A stretch of DNA of 64,000 nt from Skeletonema tropicum. Taxonomy: Eukaryota; Bacillariophyta; Thalassiosirophyceae; Thalassiosirales; Thalassiosiraceae. Positions within the stretch are counted from its first letter, which is position 1. Each line of letters starts with the position of its first letter. Of the stretch, positions 31,589-40,794 are shown piece by piece. The stretch lies in NCBI GenBank assembly GCA_037178625.1, contig CM074127.1:372001-436000 (forward strand), read 5' to 3'. Position numbers and translations under genes: made by a program. A model generated the notes under the pieces. The model ran no database searches and had not been told where the DNA came from. It worked only from the letters and a program-made list of their open reading frames with translations.

Positions 31589-31831
31589 TGTCACACCTAC
31601 GTAGTGTCGGACATCAATCAAATTCATATTTATGTTATCTGGTTTCTCGTTTCTCAATATGTTTCGGAATGCTTTCTCGAGGCTGGTCTATCATGACATC
31701 GCCAATGAAAGCACAAGTTGAACCGAATCCAAAAACGTTGATCGTTTCCTTTATATTTTAAGTCATAATAAGTCTTTTGTTATATCACCAAATATATTGA
31801 TCAATAGCTCAATTGTTAGCAAGATTGGACA
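31589..31831 (+). repeat. 3' LTR of the Gypsy element (243 bp)
   Basis: Copy of 26419-26661 with the purine tract directly upstream and ACCTC directly downstream. Confidence 0.95.
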
Positions 31832-32077
31832 ACCTCCTCGTCGGCCTCAACGAAGATGTCTTCGGCAACGAATCCTCATTCACGCCCTATTAATTTAGCA
31901 ACCACATCAGGAGTGAAGGGATGGCTAGCAGGCGTTGATTTGCCCGCTCATATTCCAGTCGATATCCACGTTGGTCCTGAAGCTAAAGCCCAATTCAGAG
32001 TGCTCCTTGAGCATCTGGACGTTTGTGGGTTTGGCAGTCTCCTCCGGTCAATTTGTCAACTTTGTGCTCGCAGCTAG

Positions 32078-32885
32078 GAGTCATTCCGCTCAGTACTTGA
32101 TCGTCCGAATAAATTAGCATTCAGCCCTACTTCGATGATCTCCACCGACGGAATTGTTTTCCTGCAGCGAAGGGAGAATATTCGTCCCTAGGATTTTATC
32201 TCGCAAATACCAACTGTAATAGCTATGGCCGTTCCTTCCCTGCCGGTTGGAAGGGGGGGGGACGTAGTGATGATGGTGTTACGCTTGAGAATTCACATTC
32301 CACGATCTATTGATGCTGTATTCGCTTGGAAACTTCTTTATCTCGATGTGACTCCTTCTGGATCGATGAATCGATGCACTCAACCATACAATGTCTGATG
32401 AATGATTCTTCAGCATTGCGTGGCAGATCTTCTGATCACAGCTTCGTTATCATTCACAAGGGAGAAAGATAAGTTCAAGCATGAGTTTGTATAGCTGATC
32501 GCGTTGAGTCTTATCAGAGTAGTCTAATGGATCGACATAAGTTGTTCGGAAATCGCGCTTACTGCATGGCTCCTTGAAGGGATATTGAGCGCACTTTTCG
32601 CCTATATCCAGTAGGATCATGATGGGTTCAAGTGGTCTCTGTTCGGTCTCCTTTAGATGGCAACGATAGACAAGAAATTAAGAATTTAAGTTGTATCCGG
32701 CTTTGTGAAAGCAATGCCATCTTTTTCTCTCGTTCAGTGCATTTGCTTTATTTTGCAGCAGTGACGATTTTGGTAGCCCGTACCTCTGCGGTAGGCAGTG
32801 GAGTTCCTGGTAGCCTCGAGTACACGAGATTCAAGCCAAAACATGTGCAAACTAATCTTGGCCTGCTTGGAAGTTATGTGCTTGA
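32078..32885 (+). other. Copia region between gag stop and pol frame
   Basis: About 800 bp also present, almost unchanged, in the copy at 61998-62821. It contains a run of G (about 32251-32260) and a 110-codon ORF (32632-32964) intact in both copies, reading LLYFAAVTILVARTSAVGSG. No domain was recognised. It may be a leader for pol or the remnant of a longer gag. Confidence 0.4.
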
Positions 32886-35800
32886 TTGCATTCTTTGGAT
32901 CGGGCGAACGTTGCGTGTCTACGGGTTGGAAGTCCTTCTCCGGCAGGCCGATCAATTTGGATGATATTATGCAATCCCGAGGGAGATCCTCCTTCCAAGC
33001 GTGCGAGGAAGTATTCGGCACGGCAGGAAGAGCTTAATGATTGCCACATATCTTTACGTCCCACGAATTCGAAGCTTAATGTTTTCACGTCCTATCAAGT
33101 TGGCGGTGCTCATGTGCATTTGGCTTCACCCCTCAATCGGCAGGTTAGTCTTGGAGTTACAGCTGCTATTGATTCTGCTACTGTGTTCCCGTATTTCGAC
33201 GACCCGCTCAGACTTTCAGTAGTGTATGCATACGTTGCCAAGAGTATTAAGGAACCACCCGACTGCGCGTTGCAGTACTTATGGGCGATGTCCTGGCATT
33301 TCTTTTGGGCATTCATTTACGTTGTTAAGGGTTACTGCAGGTTGAGGTACAATTTGGAGTGCAAGTACATTGCGCAGCTTTTTGGACAGGAGTTTCCGGA
33401 TACAACTAGCTCGCAGGATATTTTGAAGGTGCATTGCTTAGCTACTGGTGGAGCTCCCAAGCAGAAAATCATCTCTTTCGACACAGATGGCATTCCGTTT
33501 ATAGTGGACTCAGGCGCTGACTGCATTATAAGCAATGTTCGTGCTCTTTTCAAGGATTTGTCTGCTATCTCAACGGTGGTCCACACTGCTAGCGGTCCTG
33601 ACACCCGCACTCGTTACCAAGGTATTTTCATGCTACAGCTTCCAGATGACAACGGGGTTATTCATAGCTACGAGGTTCCTGGATGCGTCTATGACCCATA
33701 CACCTCGTACAATATTCTCGGTGTTAGCAAGCTTAGCAGGTTCTTCGGGGATAAGTCAACTTCCAACGACCCCCGAGACAAAGACGGTACGAAAGCAGAT
33801 TCTGGTGGCACGCGAACGCATCTTGTGTGGGATCATGAGCAGCATGAATTGCATTTTCTGCATCCTTCTAGAGAATACGGCCTTCCGATCCTTCATTTGT
33901 ACAAAGGTACTTCGACTTTTCAAGCATTCTGCTCGAGATATTTCCCTTTCTATAACGAGGCGGTTCATTATGCCTTCTCCTCCGCTTACTCTGTGGCTCC
34001 AGTTTCTTCAGAGGTAGCTGCGGTGAACGAGGGAGATGTTATGGATACGGACGAAGTTGGTGGTGACGAGTGGTATACACCCGATGTGTGTGCTCCATGC
34101 AGTCCTCAACCTCAGCAGAAAGGCTCTAAGATATCAAATCAGTCGAATGGTTTTAAGTTAGGCGAGAGTGTGCTGTACGTCAAGTTCGTAAAGGACAGGA
34201 AGAAGGGGAAGAAAACTAAGACGCGTGTGTCCACGATTTCAGCAGTTTACGAGGGAGTCAACGCAGATGGGAAGACTCATATTATTCGTCTGGCAGATGG
34301 TACGAAGATGACAGTTCATGACTGTTACCTTCAGAAGCACCTTCAACCATCGTTTGACAATATTCCGCAGACTCCTCTCGATTATAAGAATGAAGTGGGC
34401 GTAGGCATTTCGCAGGAGGAAGCTCAGCGCCTGGCTCGACCTAAGGCTTTGTCGCCAGTGCAGCAGGAGTTACTTTCTTGGCATCACCGTCTTTACCACC
34501 TTAAGTTCAAGCGTATCTTCACGCTTGCTCGTTTGGGAATCCTTCCTAAGTCCCTTTTGGAGTGTGAGAAAACAGCACCTCTCTGTCTAGAATGTCAATT
34601 TGGTCAGGCCAAGCGTCGGGCTTGGAGATTTAAAGGAAAGAAATCTGGTTCAATTCAGAAGAAATCCGAGACCAAACCAGGGGATGGCGTATCGGTGGAT
34701 CAAATCGTTAGTGCCCAGCCAGGGCTGGTTCCTCGGATGAGCGGTTTTCTTACGCACGATAGACTCTGGGGAGCAACAACATTTGTCGACCATGTGAGTG
34801 ATTACGTTTACGTCCATCTTATGAAGAATTTCTCTATTGAGGAAACTTTATCAGCGAAGAAAGCCTTTGAGAAGATCTTTTCGGGGGCAGATTGTGAGGT
34901 CCGGTCATATAGAGCTGACAATGGACGCTTTGCTGATTCGAAATGGCAGGAATCTTGTGACAAGCTCGGTCAAGGGCTGACGTTTTGTGGCGTAGGTAAC
35001 CACAGACAGAACGGAAAGATTGAAGCCAAGAATAAACAGTTGACGCTTGCTGCTAGGACGCTACTCTTGCACGGGATGAGACTATGGCCTGAAATGATAT
35101 CTACCTACTTCTGGCCATTTGCGATGAAAGCAGCAGCGGAAGCGCACAACAAACTTGCAATTGATGCCGATGGAAATACTCCAGAATCACGCCTTTTCGG
35201 TGTCAAGCAACCTGAATCTCTACCAGTTCAATCCTTCCATGCGTTATTCTGCCCGGTCTTCGTGTTAGACCATCGACTTCATTCAGCAGGAGGTTCTGTC
35301 CCGAAATGGGACCCTCGCGCTCGGTGTGGTGTATATCTTGGACATTCTCCCTTGCATGCTGGCAGTGTCGCTCTGGTATTCAATCCCTCGACTGGGAGAG
35401 TTTCGCCAGCGTATCACGTAGTTTTCGATGACACTTTCTCAACTGTTCCTTACATGAGAGCCGCATCGTTGCCGCCAAATTGGGAGGATCTCGTCAAGAA
35501 TTCTTCAGAGATTGCAACCACCGAAGAGTTTGATCTTGCAGAAAATTGGACAAATGAGTTAGATTCGGATAATTTGAATTCGCCCGTGCAAACGGCAGGT
35601 CCCTCCTTGACCAAGATTACGGACCCTTTCGCTATTGTTCCTGATCAGAATAACCACGATAGTGAATTAAGCCCCGCTCGAGCAACCTCCTCCTCAGAAT
35701 CACGGAAACGCACAGTGCAGCCTTCCGAGGGAGAGAAATCGGCACAAACATCTTCAAATAGGTTGAAGGTGACGTTTGAGAATGACAAGAACGCTGCAGC

Positions 35801-37839
35801 AAGTTCACCGTCGACCAAGCGCACCAAATTGAACGATGAGCCGTCTGCAGGCACATCCCGAGCAATTGTTCCGCCAGCAGAAAATGCACATCCAACATCC
35901 GATCCTTTATCTATGCCGCGCATCATCAATCTAGACGAAGCAGGGCTACGTAGATCGGAACGTATTGCAGCAGCGAAAGAGTTAAAAGATGCAACAACAA
36001 AGGAAGGAACTAAGGTGTTTGCTGTATCACTCTTTACCGCACTTGGAACGGTAGGGTCAATTACTCTACCAGATTACGGCCGCAATACAGAAGAAGAGCT
36101 TTCGTGGGGTGATCGATGCATGAATAGGTTTTATGAAGTCAACGAGCTGTACGATGGTACCTGCAATCAATTGCACTTTATGTCTTTCTCCACCGAGTCT
36201 GACCAAGTGGCGTCGAATGAGGTCTTCACCTATTCGCAGGCAATGAAACAGCACGATGTAGAGGACTTTCAGGAAGCCATGAAGAAGGAAATCGCAGATC
36301 ACACCGAGAGAGAGCACTGGGTCCTAGTCCCTCGATCGTCTATGCCGAAGGGAAAGAAAGCTATCATGTCGATTTGGTCTTTTAAGAGGAAGAGGCTCCC
36401 GACTGGGGAACTGCTTAAGCATAAAGCTAGGCTGTGCGCTCATGGAGGGATGCAGAAGTGGGGGGAGAATTACTGGGAAACCTACTCACCAGTCGTGAAT
36501 ATGCTCACGGTTCGACTTATCCTTCTCATCTGCAAGATTCACAAGCTTCACAGCAAATCGATCAATTTTGTATTAGCGTTCCCTCAGGCCGACTTAGAGG
36601 AAGACATCTGGATGGAAATCCCTTTGGGAGTAGCTGTCAAGTCGAAGGATGGAGGTTCTTATCTATTGAAGTTGAAGAAGAATCTCTACGGACTAAAGCA
36701 AGGAAGTCACAATTGGTTCAAGCATCTTGAGCAGGGTTTGCGGAAACGTAGACTCATTCCTTCCGAAGTTGATCCCTGCCTTTATTTGAAGAAGGGTTTA
36801 GCAGTGCTTACGTACGTAGATGATTGCATTTTGGTTTCTACGAGCAAGAAGGCGATTGACGATCTTGTTGAAAGTCTCAAGAATGGAGAGGAAAAGTTCA
36901 TTCTCACCGATGAAGGAGACATCGACAAGTTTCTTGGCATAGAGATCAAACACTTCGAAGACGGATCATTTGAACTTTCACAACCACACCTTATTACGAG
37001 AATCCTCCAACTACTCCAACTCGATAACAACAATCAATGGAAGTCTAGCACGAACTCGCGACGAACCCCTTCGGAGCAAGTAATCCTACACAGGGATTCC
37101 GAGGGAGACGAACGGAGGTATGCCAAGGACTGGAACTATCGAACGGCAGTGGGAATGCTCACATACCTTCAGGGAAATTCCAGACCAGACATTTCGGTTC
37201 ACGTCTACCAATGCGCAAGGTTTTCAGTTGATCCAAAGCGGAGTCATGAGAGGGCAATCATTAATATTGGCAGGTATCTTTTGATGAATAGAGACAGAGG
37301 AATTATCTACAAACCGGACACTAGCAAAGGATTAGAATGTTATGTGGATGCGGATTTTTGCTGGAGGTTGGCAGAAGGCAGATGCTGAGTCAGCTGATAG
37401 TGTGATGTCGCGAACTGGATACGTTCTTATGTACGCAGGTTGTCCGATCCATTGGGTAAGTAAGTTGCAAACGGAGATAGCTTTGAGCACAGCAGAAGCG
37501 GAGTATATTGCACTTTCGCAGTCGTTAAGAGAAGTTATCCCGCTGATGACTATGATGAAAGAGTTGAAGTCGGCATTTCCAATCGAGATCCAGGTACCAA
37601 ACTTCAATTGCACGGTGCACGAAGACAATCAGTCTTGCATAAGCATGGCCACTAGGCAGAAGTTCTCACCCCGAACGAAGCATATTGCTTTGAAGTATCA
37701 TCACTTCCGCTCCTACGTTGACTCCAAGCGAATCGAGATTCAATACATCAATACGCACGATCAGCTGGCTGACAGCCTGACAAAGCCACTTGGTGCGAAT
37801 CTATTCTTGGCTCATCGTAAGATGTTGATGGGATGGTAA
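32886..37839 (+). pseudogene. Copia pol (protease, integrase, RT, RNase H) with one homopolymer frameshift
   Basis: The frame is open from about 32886 (TTG; the first ATG in frame is near 32961) to 37388. In order: protease FIVDSGADCII; integrase zinc region LLSWHHRLYHLKF...CLECQFGQAKRR; catalytic core with VSVDQIV, YRADNGRF and NGKIEAKN; RT with GLKQGSHNWF and LTYVDDCILVS; then RNase H. At the RNase H aspartate region (CYVDADF) a run of five T at 37355-37359, where four would keep the frame, shifts the reading. The remainder continues in a second frame (37342-37839) with STAEAEYIALS, HEDNQSCI and DQLADSLTKPLG. Everything else looks functional, so this is one very recent lesion or a base-call error. 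Confidence 0.85.
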
Positions 37840-37872
37840 TATCGAGGTAGGTAATGTCTCGCTACGAGGGAG

Positions 37873-38115
37873 TGTTAGAATAGACGATATAGGAGTTTGT
37901 CCCAGCGGTAGTCGCACCGGGACCGCTTACTCCTTACTTGGCTTGTTCTAGCTCGACTCTCGACGGCACGTCGACCAACGCTCTTGTCCGCCCGAATACA
38001 CTATAGAAGTAAATAGTAAAACCCCCTTTACTGTGTGGTGTTGTTCCATATAACGTACGTCAATAGACGGTTGGAACGGCATCCACTAAACACTTCTATT
38101 ACCGTAATTGTAACA
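37873..38115 (+). repeat. 3' LTR of the Copia element (243 bp)
   Basis: Copy of 25818-26060; preceded by GAGGGAG and followed by GGTAG (38116-38120). Confidence 0.95.
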
Positions 38116-38418
38116 GGTAGAGTTTTCTTTCCTCTGTGCAGACTACATACCGCTCGCTTGCCTCGATTCAAGTATTTACTGCAAGCAGAGGCCTACTTAG
38201 GCTCGAGGCAGCTGAACAACTTCAATCTCTTCCTTTGTCAACTCTCGCTTTGGCCTCAATCAAGCGAATCGGCCGGGAAATCGGAACTCTGTTGCAAGGC
38301 AAGAGCAAACTTCTGTGCATGGCATAAATTATTCAACCATCAAGCCTAACAAGCTACATTTTCAACTTACGTACTCCTCTATATATCACACAACTACTTA
38401 CATTCTCACAATAATAAA
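38116..38418 (+). promoter_or_regulatory. Conserved upstream block of copy D, separated from its spacer by Copia
   Basis: Homologous to 22320-22621 and 23717-24018, beginning right at the Copia target duplication (GGTAGAGTTTTC versus GGTAAAGTTTTC). It is a few bases shorter in the GGCAAGAGC region. If the blocks are promoters, the insertion has replaced everything upstream with an LTR. Confidence 0.5.
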
Positions 38419-38847
38419 ATGTGCTACGACAGATCAATCAAGACGACGACTCCCTTCATCAAGAAGGACCAATCCTCGGCTTCTTCTTCCATGTCCGTAC
38501 CAGTGCACACAGCTACTGCAGCCTGCAACCCAGAACCGATAGAAATCGATATCAGTACCCTGAGTGCAGAAGACCTCCAATCACTGAAGCAAGACGACCC
38601 ATTCCTCTACTATTCTATCCCCGTTGTCCGAAAGTCAGCGTACAGCTTTGAGGAGCCTGATATGTCTCATTCTAGCCTATCAGGATGCACTACCGTCAAG
38701 CGACGTACAAGAGTGTCCTGCGAGTGTCATTCAGATCTCCTACTGATGGATCTTTTGGGAGACTTCGACGAGGAATATGACGAATCAGCTTAGGATCAGT
38801 TGGATCTTGAATGCTCCAAGATGCTTGGTCTGGCATATGCTGCATAG
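38419..38847 (+). pseudogene. Array copy D: 142-aa gene truncated by TAG at codon 125
   Basis: Nearly identical to copies B and C up to ECDESA (here EYDESA). There a TTG codon reads TAG (38791-38793), removing the last 18 residues; the frame is otherwise open to 38847. The 3' flank diverges early and lacks the AATAAA found ~20 bp after the stop in A, B and C. It could still yield a 124-aa protein, so 'pseudogene' is a judgement. Confidence 0.75.
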
Positions 38848-38889
38848 ACAGCCGCAAGACGGGAAAGGAAATGTCACATATAGGATTGA

Positions 38890-39395
38890 AGAAAAGACTA
38901 TTAGTAGAACAGTAAAGAAGTAAGTAGTAACAGTACTAAGATTAAATTAAATTCCAACCTGGCTCGCCCATCATCACTCATTCAAACTCTTCTCTTTATT
39001 TTGTAGCTCTACAATAGCTCTTAGTGAGCTCCATGCCACGCCATAACTTGCTGCTGGCAACTCTATTGTGTAGTGAATTGTATTTTGGAACTTAGAAGCA
39101 CATCGTCTGAGACTCAAATCTAAGTAGTCATGATAAGCGTTCCACTCTTCCGTTCGTGGTCAGCTCTCTCTAGCTTTAGCAAATGCATTCTCTTTACAGT
39201 CTCAACAGCTGCAATATCAATATCTGGCTTTAGGATCAAACGTAGTATTACTAAGACTGCAAGTACAAGTATTCTGGTATCAGTGGGGCCTCCCTTAAGT
39301 ACTCCTACCAGAGTAGTCTGAACGAGCAATCGAACCTCAACCAGCGATGCATATCAAATCACATACGAATTTATTTGTTGGTAATCAATGACACA
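38890..39395. other. Intergenic stretch, no supported gene
   Basis: About 500 bp. Short ORFs on both strands (39120-39329) overlap as shadows and show no domain. No structured repeats are seen before the palindrome-rich element begins. Confidence 0.5.
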
Positions 39396-39419
39396 CAGCT
39401 ATATCCCAACCATTTTTTG

Positions 39420-39443
39420 AAAACGGCACCTCGGTGCCGTTTT
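39420..39443. repeat. 24-bp palindrome 1 (AAAACGGCACC, centre TC)
   Basis: Perfect 11-bp arms AAAACGGCACC and GGTGCCGTTTT around TC. Same orientation as the copy at 39478. Confidence 0.95.
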
Positions 39444-39477
39444 GTGTAGAGCTCTGGTATGTTTCTACGTGAGAGGC

Positions 39478-39501
39478 AAAACGGCACCTCGGTGCCGTTT
39501 T
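39478..39501. repeat. 24-bp palindrome 2 (centre TC)
   Basis: Same arms and centre as palindrome 1, 58 bp further on. Confidence 0.95.
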
Positions 39502-39655
39502 CAAAAAAGGCAGTAGGCCTCAAAATATTTGTTAGATTAAAGCATGAGCCAAAATGTGGCCTATAGATCTTATTATTGCATACAAGGGCTACAGGATTTT
39601 TGAAAAAAAGCCGGTAGGAGCTGCCTAGTTTTGCCCGCTAACAAATGAGATTTCA

Positions 39656-39679
39656 AAAACGGCACCGAGGTGCCGTTTT
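39656..39679. repeat. 24-bp palindrome 3 (centre GA)
   Basis: Same arms with centre GA, so it is the reverse complement of copies 1 and 2. Confidence 0.95.
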
Positions 39680-39708
39680 CAAGCCTTATGGGTACTGGGC
39701 CCAACACA

Positions 39709-39732
39709 AAAACGGCACCGAGGTGCCGTTTT
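39709..39732. repeat. 24-bp palindrome 4 (centre GA)
   Basis: Same as palindrome 3, 53 bp further on and adjacent to the right inverted end of the outer element. Confidence 0.95.
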
Positions 39733-39747
39733 CAAGATGGTTGGGAT

Positions 39748-40521
39748 CAAGGGTAAATAAATAGGGTATGACTCAAATTTTGGCGGGAAATCTCCACCGC
39801 GACGACAACACGTAAAAAAATAAAGAGGATTTACCGTCTCGTGGTCAAACTCAGATGCGAAAGTCAGTGCCGGTCAACAGGATGATCAGCACCAACCACG
39901 CCGCTCAAGGCACGGCAACCATGATCACCGTTGCCGCCGTTGAAATAGACCAAGTTAATAGCCGTACTATCGTCCGATCGGTGGCTGACCGTTATTATGG
40001 ATTATTATGTTAATGTTGAAGCTCTCGCCGCAGGAAAATCCGCCGAGGGAAGGCATCATGGAGGCAATATTAGACGGTGACTGTCCGGCGAGCGCCGGCC
40101 ATTGAATAGGGCTCATTGAACATCCCAAGGAGCGTTTCTGGTGGATCTACGTACGATAACATCAACATAATAATCCATAGTAACAATCAGCCACCGATAG
40201 GCGGATAATATGGCTATTAACTTGGTCTAATTCAGCGGCGGCAACGTCGACCATGGTTGCCGTTGCTTTGAGCGGTGAATGATCAGTTAGTTCGAGCTTT
40301 CAATGACGGGAAACGATGAAGCAAGCGAGACTCAACCATAGGTAATCAAACGTCGTATCGGCACTGTTACTTGGGGAAATTGTGTGTGTTCGGTGGACAA
40401 CGGTGGACAGTATTAGGTACAACGTAGGAATACGTAAAAATGGCCTCGTGTCACAGTTTGAGTTTGACGACGAGACGGTAAGCGTCACACTCTGTGTGAC
40501 ATACCCTATTTATTTACCCTT
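39748..40521. mobile_element. Foldback element with long inverted arms and 9-bp target duplication (MULE-like)
   Basis: Ends are AAGGGTAAATAAATAGGG (left) and its complement CCCTATTTATTTACCCTT (right, ending 40521). The inner arms also pair imperfectly: ACCAAGTTAATAGCC near 39949 with GGCTATTAACTTGGT near 40210, and TATGGATTATTATGTTAATG with its near-complement at about 40162-40182. The unpaired centre is about 40035-40145. The 9-bp GGTTGGGAT flanks it directly at 39739-39747 and 40522-40530. Long inverted arms plus a 9-bp duplication are characteristic of Mutator-like elements. It has no transposase, so it is non-autonomous. Confidence 0.8.
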
Positions 40522-40537
40522 GGTTGGGATAGCTTGG

Positions 40538-40794
40538 TTACTTTCGTCCCAACCACTGTTTATGAACCCAAGAAACAGAGGTAAAAGACACGTATCGTTT
40601 TCGTCTTCATCGTAACATGGAAAATATCCAAAATCAAAAAAATCTTTCACCCAAAAAAATGAGAAGGGTGCATCAATGTCAATGATGCGCTTGAACTTCT
40701 TCCTTGCCGCCGGCAGTATGAACCAGTAGCCCGTACTAGCTTTGCTCGCTCGGCAACACAGGAGCACGGAGACAATCTAAACATTCATGTCAAA
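40538..40794 (+). promoter_or_regulatory. Upstream region of the pyruvate carboxylase gene
   Basis: The 257 bp between the nested inverted-repeat elements and the start codon must contain the core promoter and 5' UTR. No distinct motif is recognised. Confidence 0.35.

Larger units (their letters stand above)
26419..31831 (+). mobile_element. Complete Gypsy (Ty3) LTR retrotransposon nested in Copia gag
   Basis: 5413 bp with LTRs 26419-26661 and 31589-31831 (243 bp, TGTCACACC...TTGGACA). No LTR difference was noticed and the duplication ACCTC is perfect. A purine tract GAGGAGGGGTAGAA abuts the 3' LTR. The domain order gag, protease, RT, RNase H, integrase with a terminal GPY/F-like module places it in Ty3/Gypsy, without a chromodomain. 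Three ORF segments are separated by one in-frame TGA and one frame change. It is younger than its Copia host. Confidence 0.95.
26090..32077 (+). pseudogene. Copia gag-like ORF split by the Gypsy insertion
   Basis: The first part (26090-26418) encodes a helical N-terminal segment: a DAEILKQLVKKNVKATKALV stretch, a Thr/Ser-rich repeat and CDGIAAQLTAINSFYTQSGQ. After the Gypsy element the same frame resumes at 31837 (SSASTKMSSATNPHSRPINL...) and stops at 32077 after CQLCARS, about 189 codons in all. Insertion plus duplication is 5418 bp, a multiple of three, but the inserted sequence has stops. The uninterrupted version is visible in the copy at 61427-61997. No CCHC knuckle is visible in this short gag. 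Confidence 0.75.
25818..38115 (+). mobile_element. Copia (Ty1) LTR retrotransposon carrying a nested Gypsy element
   Basis: Has 243-bp LTRs (25818-26060, 37873-38115) that begin TGTTAGAATAG, end TTGTAACA and look identical by eye, with a 5-bp duplication GGTAG. Without the 5418-bp Gypsy insertion and duplication it would be about 6.9 kb. The order is gag, protease, integrase, RT, RNase H, diagnostic of Copia. A purine tract GAGGGAG lies just before the 3' LTR. It inserted in the upstream block of array copy D, about 300 bp before that gene's start. A related copy begins at 61155. Confidence 0.95.
18945..38890 (+). repeat. Tandem array of four 142-aa genes, invaded by transposons
   Basis: Four copies of the same small gene start at 19020 (A), 22622 (B), 24019 (C) and 38419 (D), all on the plus strand, with related leader, 3' and spacer sequence. 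B to C spacing is 1397 bp with no insertion. A to B is 3602 bp, of which about 2.1 kb is a LINE fragment. C to D is 14400 bp, of which about 12.3 kb is the nested LTR elements plus target duplication and about 0.5 kb is a MITE. Subtracting the insertions gives units of about 1.4-1.6 kb throughout, so the four genes formed a regular tandem array before the insertions. Confidence 0.85.
39396..40537. mobile_element. Palindrome-rich inverted-repeat element (outer), split by a second element
   Basis: The left end AGCTATATCCCAACCAT (about 39397-39413) pairs with ATGGTTGGGATAGCTT. The right-hand version is split: ATGGTTGGGAT at 39737-39747 and GGTTGGGATAGCTTGG at 40522-40537. Without the inner element this is about 350 bp. 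It carries four 24-bp palindromes, two in each orientation, so the whole can fold on itself. No ORF. The transposon class is not clear. Confidence 0.7.

Noticed and set aside
26419..38115. Equal 243-bp length of the Gypsy and Copia LTRs taken as a sign of relationship
   Set aside because: The sequences and termini are unrelated and the domain orders differ (RT before IN versus IN before RT). The equal length is coincidence.
39420..39732. Hairpins as Rho-independent terminators
   Set aside because: They occur in four copies in both orientations within a transposon-like inverted repeat of a eukaryotic genome, not at gene ends.
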